Shown piece after piece: positions 1 to 9,885 of a DNA stretch of 64,000 nt (the stretch's first letter is position 1; each line of letters opens with the position of its first letter). The notes under the pieces were generated by a model. It saw only the letters and a list, made by a program, of their open reading frames with translations, was not told the DNA's origin and searched no databases. A program made the position numbers and the translations under genes. Source of the stretch: Tetmemena sp. SeJ-2015 (Eukaryota > Ciliophora > Spirotrichea > Sporadotrichida > Oxytrichidae); the NCBI GenBank assembly GCA_027382625.1, contig JAJKFJ010022734.1, positions 1 through 64,000 on the forward strand. Direction: 5' to 3'.

Positions 1-1029
1 CCACCTTAGAGCGAAGCGAGCTTTTAGTTTTTACTGATCATTATAGACGGCAAAAATCAATCGTAAATTTATCAATAAATCGTCCTCCGACTTTAGTCAA
101 CTGTTGTATTTTTGTCTGAAGGAAGTTCCTTCTCTGAGAGGAAATAAGTATAGAGGAGGATAATTAAAAGGAGGTATGATCAATGGAGTGGTGCATTTTA
201 GAGTTTTTCTGAATAATTTCCATTTGGTGAGATGGATCATACTATGACTGGTCCATAGTCATTCTACTCTGATTCTAGCCAGCAGCTCCCTTCGATTAAT
301 TAGAGAAGAATCTTTAGTTATAGAAAATGAACTCATATCATTATTTATAGTTGATAACTTGTTTGGCTTCTGACATTTACCCCAGGTCAAAAGATTGTAA
401 CAGTGGTCTCCCTCGATTAGTATGAAGCTAGATTTCTTCTGAGTTTTAAAAGGAGTTGAATTTTTAAGGCATAGTGGGTGAATCAGACATAGCAGGCTAA
501 GTATTAAAGCCTGTTTGGCCTATTTAAATTATTTTTTGTTCCTTAGAACCTTAGTACAAATTCTGGTCTAGTTTTTAAGAGTTAGGCAGGTGGTAAGTTT
601 TATTAAAGACACTCTGTTTCATTTTAAGTTGTAATTTTACTATTAATGTAATTGAATTATGAAACATATTTTTATTTATCCCAAAACTTAAAATTTTATT
701 AGCATATTTAAGGCGATCAGTTTGAGTAACACTCTTAAAATGCTTTATTAGGGAGAGCATCAATAGATTTAGAGGATCAATGGTTCTATAAAATTTTAGA
801 CTCTTTAATTATTAAAATGTTGGCTGGTATATAGTATAAAAACCCAGCAAATTTTAATACTGCTACTATAAAATTATATGATAGTAATCTTGAGGAATTA
901 TTATTTATTGAGTTTAATTATAAAAATTATATTGATTATAGGAGTTTAGAGCGTTGTTGTGGATAGATCCTACTATTCAAATACCTAATTAAATATATGA
1001 TTATGAATGCATATATTAATTTAAATTGC
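1..1029. other. AT-rich germline spacer
   Basis: No gene supported. The stretch is AT-rich with many TAA/TAG/TGA triplets in all frames and no conserved peptide. A 62-residue standard-code ORF on the minus strand near 575-763 has no protein-like features. Confidence 0.5.
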
Positions 1030-1366
1030 TCAAAGAGGCAAGAAAGAAGAAGATCCTAAATATTTATGAGTATAATAAAGATAATGAATGACTATAGATG
1101 TAATACCAATGGAAATTGGGCAAAGTTTATGATCCTATATCAAGAAGATCAATTGCTCTAATTGATTTAAAGAGGAAGCAAGACTTGCTTTTTTTGTCTT
1201 TTCAAACTAATTTTAATGTATTCTCCGCTGAATGATGTTATAAGTGTTACCAATTGATTTCGATAAAGCTTCAAAGGATTTTAAATTACTCTGAACTCCA
1301 CACACACACACATCATCATCTTGCAAAGAGTTTATGTGTAAATATATTAAGAAAAATATTTAATTC
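1030..1366 (+). other. coding-like fragments upstream of the first gene
   Basis: With TAA/TAG read as Gln, 1030-1090 encodes a basic helical peptide (LLKEARKKKILNIYEYNKDN) and the frame stays coding-like to about 1200 if a TAAT-flanked 19-nt stretch near 1083 is skipped. It could be an upstream MDS of the gene at 1367 or of another locus. No start codon or domain was found. Confidence 0.25.
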
Positions 1367-2098
1367 ATGGATAAAAATTAAAAGACCAACTAGAAAAGTA
1401 GCAGCACCAAAGACCGAGAATTCCTGGAGGGAAATAAAAGTGAAGATAAAAGCTTGAGAGAAGAATGGAAGACGCAAAGTCTTGCTGAATTCGCATCAAC
1501 CATCCCAGAGATAGAGTTCAAGCAAAGCTGCATCACTAAAATTTTAAAATTATGATGATGATTATAAATAGTTAGAAGAATGGAGAGAGACTACGAAATG
1601 GCAATTAGAGAAGGCTTCCAGAAAAATAAGAAGGAGAAAAATAGTGCAGACTTAATACTTCCAGCACACATTAAATTAATTTACTATGCTCTATTTATTC
1701 ACACGAAATAGAGAGCTATTATCATTTCAAAATGAATGAGAGAAGACTGTAAACAGCCCAGTATTCAGCAGCCTCTATCTCTTTAGGAGGAGTTTTCATA
1801 ATAAGTCGAATTCCTGGCATCAACAGATACTTTAGATTGGGGTTATATTCTCTCATGGGACTTTCAGTTTATTCGAATGCTTATTTAATTTATTTATTCT
1901 ATTTATTTAGTTTACCAGGCAAATATGAGATTAAAGCAGCACTTTACTCTAGACGACTTCAATTCAGTAGTGCTAAAGAATATGGAAATAGGAGAACTGA
2001 AGAGACTTTATAGGAGTTACCAAATTAAGAAGGCAGAAGTAGATGCAGATAAGAAAGCTCTTGCCAAGTATAAGTACGATCCACAATCTTATCATTGA
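1367..2098 (+). CDS. small membrane protein, function unknown (3 IESs)
   Basis: Unrecognised protein of roughly 215 residues after removing three IESs. It starts at ATG 1367 with a charged, Gln-rich N-terminus. The middle has basic helices (KIVRRMERDYEMAIREGFQK) and then a hydrophobic segment (SISLGGVFIISRIPGINRYF) likely to be membrane-embedded. The C-terminus is charged and helical, ending in DPQSYH and TGA at 2096. The three frame breaks are repaired by pointers AAAT, AGAGA and TTTA, and each repair gives a smooth sequence. TAA and TAG occur several times in frame. A true start further upstream is possible. Confidence 0.6.
1539..1565. other. IES, pointer AAAT, 27 nt
   Basis: Copies of AAAT at 1539 and 1566. 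The insert carries three consecutive in-frame TGA codons; removing 27 nt leaves an open frame reading CITKIVRRMERDY. Confidence 0.7.
1710..1738. other. IES, pointer AGAGA, 29 nt
   Basis: AGAGA at 1710 and 1739. Removal joins FIHTKQ to RRLQTAQYSAAS in frame and deletes an in-frame TGA. Confidence 0.7.
1889..1910. other. IES, pointer TTTA, 22 nt
   Basis: TTTA at 1889 and 1911. Removal restores the frame SNAYLIYQANMRLKQ. The region is very AT-rich with several TTTA copies, so the exact boundary is less certain. Confidence 0.5.
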
Positions 2099-2322
2099 AC
2101 AATAACCTCAATCATTTAATGTTAATTTCATTGATACTCTAGATTATACCTCAGTTAAATAAATTTTCATTTAATAACCTGATATAATAATTATAATCAA
2201 ATTGGAAAGACAAGACTTTGAAAACGGAAAAGATAAAGAAAGAAAATTAAATAAATTGTTAAAGTGGTTCAGGGCAGTCTGGAATGGGCAATAATAATCT
2301 TAGTAAAAATTTATTAAAAATA

Positions 2323-5300
2323 ATGTCTGAGGCGTAATTGCTCACTTTCAGTTCTCCTCTCAAGGATTTCAATGACGAAGGAGGACCTTTGAGTTTTTAG
2401 AATGAGCATAATCAAAGGTAAGTAAGGCTAATAAAAACCATAGAGTATCACTCTTTATATCTCAGAATTCAATTATTCCTAATCAGGAGAATTTAAATCC
2501 AAAGTTTCTTAATAGACAGCATCAGGCAACATTTGCAAGACCCAATATCAAATTAAACGAGCCAGGGGTGCAAGGAATGATCAAGTATAATGAACTTCAA
2601 TCGTCTAAGAGCTATCAAAGTGCAAACCAGCAAATCTACTAGTTCAACAAAGCTACCCCACAAGATAAAACCCTTTTCTCAGCATCACCTCCTAATAAGT
2701 AGGCCTCAATTTAATCTAAAATTATTTTCTCTACTAATTCTTCAATGCTTCCATCAAAGTAGGTTATTACTAAAATTTTTTATTATATCAAGAGCTCTGA
2801 AAATGGATATCTTGCGAGCGCACATCATTCTGGAGAGAGGCAGCAAATATAACCAAACCCCCAGTCCACTTAAAATTTAATAAGCTCCAAAAGAGAGGCT
2901 TTTCAAGGTAAAATTTTAAAGTGATTTTAAAGTATTCTTAACTCGAAATAGAACTTTCTAACTTGAGGAAGGACACAGAGATAATGGAGAGCGACGCAAA
3001 CTTAACATTTGAAGAAGAGTCAAGGATAGAGGGAGGTTTATCTTTGCCTGATATGGCCAAGTTTACGATGAACGGCCCCTTAAGTTTCATACCAAACAGC
3101 TTAGCCGATAATAACCTATCTCAAAATTAGAATGAGAGATTTTAAAATATAGAGCCTTTCAGTCTTTCAATCCCTGACTCATCACTTGTTTATCAAAGCA
3201 AGCCACTACGATTGAATGAGGGGCAAGTGGAGTTATAGTCAATGCAATTTTCAGAGTAGGATGAGACTATTCCTATCCATTAGAATTAGATTGTTCTCGA
3301 ACTCTCAGAAGAGTAAAAGCAGCAGTTATAAGAAGCTGCGATATAAGATGGTGAGGATTTAAACGAACAGCTCTAAGAAAAGCAGCTTGAATTTGACTCC
3401 GAAATGGTGGAGTTCAATCTTAAATTTGAGGAGGAAATTGAAAAGCACATAACTAATAACGCTTTCACAGACAGAAAGATAATTGGATCAGTTGTAGGGA
3501 TGGGCGCATTTGGAAGTGTGGGCTTCCTAGTTTTCAGTAGCACTTACACTTTTGGAATAGCTGGAGGAGTGTTGGGAGTTGTGTTAGGTGGAGTAATTGG
3601 CAGCCGGATAAGAAGGAAAATAGATCTCAAGAAACTAAGCATAGATGAGTTTCTCGCTTTTAAAGTCACTTAGATAATAAAGTGGACTCACAAAAATCTA
3701 AAGAAGCTAGATCAACTTTGGTACTCCATTCTTATGGAAAAGGTAGCATTGCATAAGTAATAACGTTGGTATAGATCATCATCGAAACTAAGGTTTTAAA
3801 TGAGTACGCTGACAAGAAAATTGCACAGAAAACACTTAAATAGTAAAATAAAAAACTTTAGTTACTTACTTCAAAATATTTAGAGTCAGAAAATTTTTGA
3901 CGACCAAGAGATCATTACAAATGCTAGAGCCTCATATTCCAACCATTGAAGAGTTTTTAGCACAAGATGATATCTAGAAAAAGAAGTAAGTTATTCATTG
4001 CCATGCCTTATAGCATCCTTACTTTGAGAATTTAGCCAATAACTTGATATAGAACGATATACAAGGCCTTCAATTTCTACATTCCTTTTCTTCAGCTGTT
4101 GAAACTGAGTTAGAACTTTTCCCAATACAAGAATCTCAAGATTTATAAGAAGCTTGTAGCCATAACCTACTCTCAGGAATTGATTCAGTCAATTATTGAC
4201 ATGGTAGCTGATGCTCAAAGCGAAGAAGACAGGGGTGAGCGAGATAGCCGCTATTAAGAGCAAGAGAGAGTAATTTATCTCCCTGACGATAATGAGATCC
4301 TTTAAATAATCAAGAGCGCCGTGAACTCAAGGAACTACGAGCCCTTTGCCCTTCTTGAGAAGAGAGTCATTCAATACATCTGCATAGAGAAGATAGTCGA
4401 GCACGAGAGATAGGAAGAACTTGAAAGGATTCTCTACAATCTGCTTTTTACTTCTTATAGTTTTTTGAGGAATTTAAGACTAAGCCATGACAATATGGCG
4501 AGTGGAGCAAACTTAGCTTAACTGAGGATGAAGAAGAACAACGTTTTTTCGATGCTTAACAACTCAGATACAAATTAGAACCACAAGGAGGGCTTAAACT
4601 CTCAGGATCTAGGTGTTCCTTAGCGTCAAAGAGGGCTGAACTCCTCATTTAGACTTAATACTAATAAGCTATTGATGATAGTGCCAAGTAGCGGGAATGA
4701 TGAGCGAGGGGGGTATCCGAATTTCCAACTCAGTATGTTCAAATAGGACCCTGCTGCAATGACAAATTCTCCTTAACAAAATCCATTGCATTTGCATTCA
4801 AAGTAGTAGAACCCTTCTAAGTTTTTCTCACCATAATATTTTATTGCTGTGAATGATAAGATATAATGATTTATTTCTACCAAGCAAAGATAAAAAACAG
4901 ACTGTAGCACAATTCGATGAAAATAGCAGCAATAATATTGATAGGTATGGCGATCTAGCTATGCAGCAAAGGTAGCATCAAGCAAGCTTCATCCGGAAGT
5001 AGATGAGTGGAGCGAGAGGGGATAACGATGACGAGTGCTAAATATCATTTGAAATTGATTCAACAAGGGAGAAATACAGCCTCTTAAAATAAGGGATCCA
5101 ACTCTAATCATAATTCTATTGAGCAAAGACAGGGTAGTAATTCAAAGAATAATGGTCTTGGTGAAAAGGCCTCTGACAGAAATAACAATAGGTATCAAAT
5201 CGAAAGAGACGATAGTAACGAACAGCTTTCAGCTCCACTGCCTTAGCAGATTGAAAATTCACAAACTAATTAGAACCAAGCGTTTGAAGATGAAGACGCT

Positions 5301-6047
5301 GATACCGATCCTCTTATGAACTGTACTGACCAGGATTTCATAGATCTAGTGGCAGTAGCTGCAGAAGATGTTTCCACTTGGGAGAAGTGTTGCTCAGGAG
5401 AAAACATCTTGGTCTATAAGAAGTTGACTGAGGGTTCTCCAGTGGTGCTGTTGAAGGCAGTAGCTCTTCTGAAGGGTTTCACTCCAGAGCAAGTCTATCA
5501 TGTAATTTCGGATGAGTAACTTCGTAAGAATTGGGATAAGGTCCTCAGCAATTTTGAAATAATAGAAGAAGATACTAAGAATCAATGATATTGAATTAAT
5601 TTACACTGGTCTTTTATGATGAATCAACAAACTATTTTGTACTACATGATTAAGACTCCAATTGGAGTGAGCAACCGAGATTTCTTGCAGCTGAGGAAGG
5701 TGAAGTGGGACTTCCCAGCCAAGGACATGATAAGCATGCACTTTAAGAGTGTGACTCATCCTAAGTGTCCTGACAAGCCAAAGACTATAAGAGCAGTGAC
5801 TCTCATTAGTGGGTACATAATTGAGAGAGTAGTCGGTGCTAATGGATAAGTAGATACCTCACTCACCATTATCACTATTATTCATAGAGACATAATGATC
5901 CTTGTTTATATTTTGATTATAAGTCAGAACGACATTAGAGGAATCGTACCCAAGGCTATTGTAAACATGGCTGCTGGAAAGGCACCCAAGCAATGGGTTT
6001 AAAACCTCATAAAAGGATGTAAAGATTATGTGGCCTCATTGAAATGA
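2323..6047 (+). CDS. START-domain lipid-binding protein with long N-terminal region
   Basis: Large protein of more than 1,000 residues. ATG 2323 opens a Ser/Asn/Gln-rich N-terminus, followed by an acidic Gln-rich helical part. A glycine-rich hydrophobic hairpin follows (IIGSVVGMGAFGSVGFLVF, then GGVLGVVLGGVIGSRI near 3480-3610), probably a two-pass membrane anchor. A helical segment comes next, and a START domain lies at about 5316-6047 with hallmarks TPIGVSNRDF and SQNDIRGIVPKAIVNMAAG. START domains bind lipids in a hydrophobic pocket. Introns: 2422-2465, 3843-3883, 3986-4052. Five IESs are placed. One frame change between about 5040 and 5110 has no resolved pointer. Stop TGA 6045. The N-terminal two thirds resemble no family I know. 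Confidence 0.75.
2913..2923. other. micro-IES, pointer ATTTTAAAGT, 11 nt
   Basis: The 10-bp repeat ATTTTAAAGT occurs at 2913 and 2924 with a single base between the copies. Removing 11 nt deletes an in-frame TGA and restores GKILKYSQLEIELSN. Confidence 0.75.
3742..3767. other. IES, pointer GGTA, 26 nt
   Basis: GGTA at 3742 and 3768. Removal joins ILMEKV to QIIIETKVLNEYADK, the frame that continues through the next intron. Confidence 0.65.
4855..4888. other. IES, pointer GATAA, 34 nt
   Basis: GATAA at 4855 and 4889. The insert brings a TGA at 4867; removal joins FIAVNDK to KQTVAQFDEN in frame. Confidence 0.8.
5580..5621. other. IES, pointer AATCAA, 42 nt
   Basis: AATCAA at 5580 and 5622, inside the START domain. 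Removal deletes several TGA codons and joins EDTKNQ to QTILYYMIKTPIGVSNRD, matching the START family pattern. Confidence 0.9.
5877..5915. other. IES, pointer ATTAT, 39 nt
   Basis: ATTAT at 5877 and 5916. The insert is a multiple of three with no TGA, so it would be read as 13 extra residues. It splits the conserved START strand, which becomes LTIITIISQNDIRG after removal. Confidence 0.75.
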
Positions 6048-6374
6048 AATATTAAATGAGTTATGCTCTCTCAATTATAAATCTTATTATTTTTCAACAC
6101 CCTCAATACTCTAAAATTTAGTTTCAGGAAAGAACTGGCAGGAATAAAATAAAATAAAAATTATTTACTGCACCATTCAAATCAAATGTATTTAGGATTA
6201 TTTTCATACTTATTTCAGCAATACTATGAGAGTAGATTGCTTCCCTATGCTTGTGTTTAATGAGATATGAGGTGTGAGTAGATTGAAGGATGAAGGTATT
6301 CTGGTTTATTAAATGAGGTGGAGGCTTAAATAAAATAAAAGTAATATTAAACATACACAGCAGCAGCACTGCCC

Positions 6375-7351
6375 ATGGAAGATACACCCCGCAAGACGGA
6401 GATCGACGACGAGAACAGCAAGCTCGTCGAAGACGACCACTATAGACCAACCTCTCAAAAGATCCAGCACCAGAAGGTGACTACCACCACCCAAGGAAGG
6501 ACAGTAGTAGTGACTACCACTGCATACAAGGAAGATGGACCTGACTATGGTGTTGCAAGTAGGAATGATTTCGATGAGCCTCCTAGACCAGTCAACAAGG
6601 GCAACGGTGGACTTGACTTTGAACGCCAGGAAAGCTTCGAAGACCTCCAACGCCTACTCGAGGACAACCATCCTCCCGTGCACACATAATTATCAATTCA
6701 ACTTATAATATACTTAAGTAAACTTCTTATTAGGAATTGATAATCTGAGTTTGTATATTTTGTTGCCTAAGGGTTGGGACTACCTTGTGCTTGCCCCGCC
6801 GAGTGAATTTGAAGCGTGTGCAAGAGCCTATGGTAGAGATCTTGGCAGACTACTTCGAACCTGTTCGCCAAATCTCGTACCCCCTTGCTCCCAAGGGAAT
6901 CATCTACGTTCTTGGGTTAGCCATGCTCTCTATGGCCTTCTCCCTCATGTCAGTAATGGTCTACAGATGGGGAGAGTACACAGTCTGGCTTGTACTTGGA
7001 CTTGGTAAGTTAAATCCCAGAATATCTCTGCTTTTGTTCTAGATATTCAAATATCCTGCCTGGATTTTATCTCTCTCTTGACTAGATGGAGGTTTAATTA
7101 AATCTCCACAAGCAACGATCAGATAAAATTTAAGTGAGAGATATTCTAGAACATGAATGAAATTATTGTTATTCATTTCCTTACTCTTTTATTTAGACTT
7201 TGTGTACACTATTGCCTTCCTTATCCTCATTACCAGAGGTAAAGCTCAAACTAACGAAGAAAGAAAGAACAAATACTACAACTTTTAATACACATCGAAA
7301 TTGAGATATAGCGGGAGGGATGTATTTATTATTTGTAGTTCTTCAAGTTGA
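6375..7351 (+). CDS. small two-TM membrane protein
   Basis: Unrecognised protein of about 190 residues. ATG 6375 begins a hydrophilic cytosolic-looking N-terminus rich in Thr, Asp and Glu (VTTTTQGRTVVVTTTAYK). After an IES comes a basic stretch, then two hydrophobic segments (IIYVLGLAMLSMAFSLMSV, and WLVLGLDFVYTIAFLILI across the intron), then a short basic tail. The intron is 7005-7196 and holds its own IES. In-frame TGA at 7349. The last ~60 bp overlap the convergent gene on the minus strand, so the true 3' end may be nearer 7290. The upstream region contains CAG-rich 5' sequence but no clear promoter. Confidence 0.6.
6678..6802. other. IES, pointer GTG, 125 nt, with internal inverted repeat
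   Basis: GTG at 6678 and 6803. Removal joins LLEDNHPPV to NLKRVQEPMVEIL in frame. Inside lie perfect 11-bp inverted arms, ATTATCAATTC near 6690 and GAATTGATAAT near 6734. GCCTA at 6652/6765 is an alternative frame-restoring pair, so the boundary is tentative. Confidence 0.5.
7041..7138. other. IES inside an intron, pointer AGATATTC, 98 nt
   Basis: AGATATTC at 7041 and 7139, both inside the GT...AG intron 7005-7196. Removal shrinks the intron from 192 to 94 nt, a more usual length here. No reading frame tests this one; the 8-bp repeat and the intron length are the evidence. Confidence 0.55.
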
Positions 7352-8316
7352 CGTCTCTGTTGGGGCTGATTCTAAGGGGTGAGTCTTTCTCAGGGATTGC
7401 TCATTTCAATCAATACATTTAACATTCGTTGATTAGGATGGCGGCTGTTGACTGGACTGCAAGTTCACGGCCTCTCTTCTGAGGAGTGACTGAAAGCTTT
7501 TCCTTAAGAACAAAGTTCTCACTGTACATCTCATCATCAGAGTACTCCTCATCCTTAATCTTAGATACTCCTGCCTTTCTCTGGAAGAACTGCTGAAGAA
7601 TTCCGTAAAGGTGTTGAACTTGCTAGGCTCCTTCGAGGTCCTTGGGTGAAGTGAGGTCTCCCTTGACGCTGTCGAGGATCTGTTCAATTTCCTGCACTGA
7701 GTAGAGACGCTTTCCATCCTGGTCTAGAACCTGGTTGATGAGCATGGTGGCCTCCTGAAGGACGGTGATGTTATGGATGAGAGACTGAACGCTGCGGCGG
7801 ATGTGAGTGAACTTGTTCACCTCGTCCTCGCTGTAGCCAGAGTTGCGCTGCTGAGCCTTGTGCAAGTGGCGTTGAGCAGTCCAGTACAAGTATCCTTAAA
7901 TGTACTATCAAAATTCCTCATATATCAATCATCGTGAAGGAATACATGTGGGAGGCGAAGAGTTCCTTGATGGTGGCGAGGCGGCGGAGTTCGTTGCCCT
8001 CGGTGTAGATATCAGAGTTACGGAGTTCTTCGTTAAGGAAGCGGACTGTGAACTTGGGGTGCTCTTGCATGAGTTTGCGATGATCGTCCATGAGGAAGTG
8101 AGCCTTGGAAAGTTGAGAGTCAAAGCTAAGCTTAGCGAGGACTTTGCGGGAGTGGAGTCTGATGAGATTGATGTACTCGAAGTAGAAGTACTCCTTCTTA
8201 ACGTTGATCTCGTAAGTGCGGGTCTCCTCCTCAAGTACCTCTAAGTCCTTCTTCTTTCTCTTCTCGCACTTGGCTTGCATTGCCTTCTTTTCTTCGTTAA
8301 TTAAAATCGAAGTCAT
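7227..8316 (-). CDS. helical protein, function unknown
   Basis: Unrecognised, strongly helical protein of about 300 residues. It starts at ATG 8316 (MTSILINEEKKAMQAKC), continues as a highly charged coiled-coil-like region (EKRKKKDLEVLEEETRTYE), and after an IES reads YWTAQRHLHKAQQRNSGYS and further helices. A second IES near the C-terminus is followed by EKDSPLRISPNRDVNLKNYK. The frame then stays open to TGA at 7229, overlapping the convergent gene, so the real end may lie near 7320. The start is only 34 bp from the divergent START gene at 8350, implying a very compact shared 5' region. Confidence 0.6.
7394..7435. other. IES, pointer GGAT (ATCC on the coding strand), 42 nt
   Basis: GGAT at 7394 and 7436. 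It carries an in-frame TGA at 7412-7410 on the minus strand; removal joins VQSTAAI to PEKDSPLRISPN. Confidence 0.65.
7885..7942. other. IES, pointer TACA (TGTA on the coding strand), 58 nt
   Basis: TACA at 7885 and 7943. Removal joins KELFASHMY to WTAQRHLHK across a stop. The insert starts GT on the coding strand but no AG acceptor in the right phase exists, so it is not an intron. Confidence 0.8.
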
Positions 8317-8349
8317 GTATTTGCGATTGACAATGCAGATTAGATTAGG

Positions 8350-9196
8350 ATGAACTTGAAGAATGAGAGACCCAAGGGAGACAGAAGACAGCAGGACCAC
8401 GACATCAAGACTGAGGAATCTCAGGCTTCACTCGACCACCACGATCACGCCAGTGATGATGACTTCGGCTACCTCAGACAATTAAATTCCAATTGATATC
8501 CACCTTGGTTATAATGTGTGCAATTACTCGGTGACTCTGCTTCCAAGTGGGAGTTGTGCCACGTTAGCGACCTCTTGAGAGTTGAAAGACGCCGTGATGT
8601 TGTCTCCAACGAAGTATTCTTCCGTTGCCAAGCGACTCTCCCCGGTATTAAGAAGGAGGCTGCCTTCCAGGCTTTCGCAGACATGAAGATCAGACGCAAG
8701 TGGGACCATGCCCTCCAGAACCTCTAAGTCATTAGTGAGGACAGAGAGAACCAGAGAGCACTCATCCACTACCAAGTCAAGACCCTCCCCTTCATGAGCA
8801 CCAGAGACGCACTCATCAACATCAAAACTCTCAAGGGCTTCCCTCATGAGAACGCCCTTGCCATCCACCACAAGAGTGCTGATCACGTTGACCACCAAGA
8901 AAAGACCACCCAATTCATCAGAATCGACTCCCACATCTTTGGATTGCTTATACTACGCAACTGTAACTTAAAGCTTATATGAAATCAACTCATAGTGCAT
9001 ACTATGTTTTAATTTATGATTGGTGTTCGAGGACTCAAAAGACGGTGGATGCAAACTGTCTTGGGTTGTGAGAAACGACTTGAAGGGAATCGTCCCCAGA
9101 TACATCATCAACTACCGTTCCATCAAGAACCCTCAGTACATGGTCGATGCCTTGACCACAGTTGCCAAGAAGATCATGTCCAACACCCTATTCTGA
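8350..9196 (+). CDS. START-domain lipid-binding protein
   Basis: About 240 residues after removing two IESs. ATG 8350 opens an acidic, His-rich leader (DIKTEESQASLDHHDHASDD); the START domain fills the rest, with KWELCHVSDL, MKIRRKWDHALQNL and the C-terminal SWVVRNDLKGIVPRYIINYR. TGA at 9194. Codon use is GC-richer than in neighbours, as in a highly expressed gene. START domains carry sterols or phospholipids; the ligand cannot be told from sequence. It is the second START protein within 4 kb but differs from the one ending at 6047, so a recent tandem copy is unlikely. Confidence 0.85.
8479..8520. other. IES, pointer CAATTA, 42 nt
   Basis: CAATTA at 8479 and 8521. Removal deletes a TGA and joins FGYLRQL to LGDSASKWELCH. 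Confidence 0.9.
8942..9017. other. IES, pointer GATTG, 76 nt
   Basis: GATTG at 8942 and 9018, inside the START domain. Removal joins RIDSHIFGL to VFEDSKDGGCKLSW, restoring the domain. Confidence 0.9.
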
Positions 9197-9885
9197 TTGC
9201 TCATATCACTAACCCCAGCCTAGTGTCTGGCTTTATCATCATCTCCAGCATGAAATCACATGGACAGTATTGAGCAATGGCAGTTGAAAAGTGTTAAAGA
9301 CTGAGTTACTAGCTGGCCTGCTTCCATTTTTAATTAGGAATCCAAAAGGCAGACCAGTAGTAGTTATCAACTCAACACTCAATTCTATCTATGTGCACAC
9401 ACTTGCTGAGAGTATTAAGGGAGCGAGCTTATATACGCTGTGCAAACTTCTACAGTAGCTGCTTCTCAAGACTAGATTTTCTCTTTCATTCTTAATTCTC
9501 AAATACTTAAAACAAAACTCCTTCTACTTTCTCTTAACTTAACTCTCCTTCCAATCATATCCAGTCATCATCAAATACATGGCTATAGAGGTGATTTTGA
9601 AAATAAATTCAGCCACGAATATATTGCTACATGAATAAAACTTTCATAGTGTGACCTTTACTCTTTGGAGTTTAAATTTCTGGTTAAAGTTTAATTTCGT
9701 GCACTCGAGAAGGAATAGATGATATTTTAAATTATTTACCTGAGTGAATGAGAGTTTGAATTTAGTGTTGGAGAGAGATAGTTTAATTATAATTTTATTC
9801 TGGACGAGTAGAAACTAATTTAACAACTTAGAATAAATAGCAGAGCAGTGATAATTAATCAATCATTTCGAAATAAGCAACAAAC
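9197..9885. other. AT-rich spacer
   Basis: Between the START gene and the phosphatase gene. I see no coding stretch under the ciliate code and no repeat of note. Confidence 0.5.

Noticed and set aside
1300..1325. CACACACACACA ATCATCATC simple repeat
   Set aside because: A short microsatellite-like stretch with no structure or coding role that I can support.
5520..5660. Clusters of +1 frameshifts (Euplotes-like recoding) in the START domain
   Set aside because: Three apparent shifts within 100 nt vanish together when the single 42-nt AATCAA-pointer IES is removed, and Euplotes does not read TAA/TAG as Gln.
7885..7942. An ordinary intron starting GTATTCC
   Set aside because: The only AG acceptor gives the wrong phase; the TGTA direct repeat gives the right frame and no AG.
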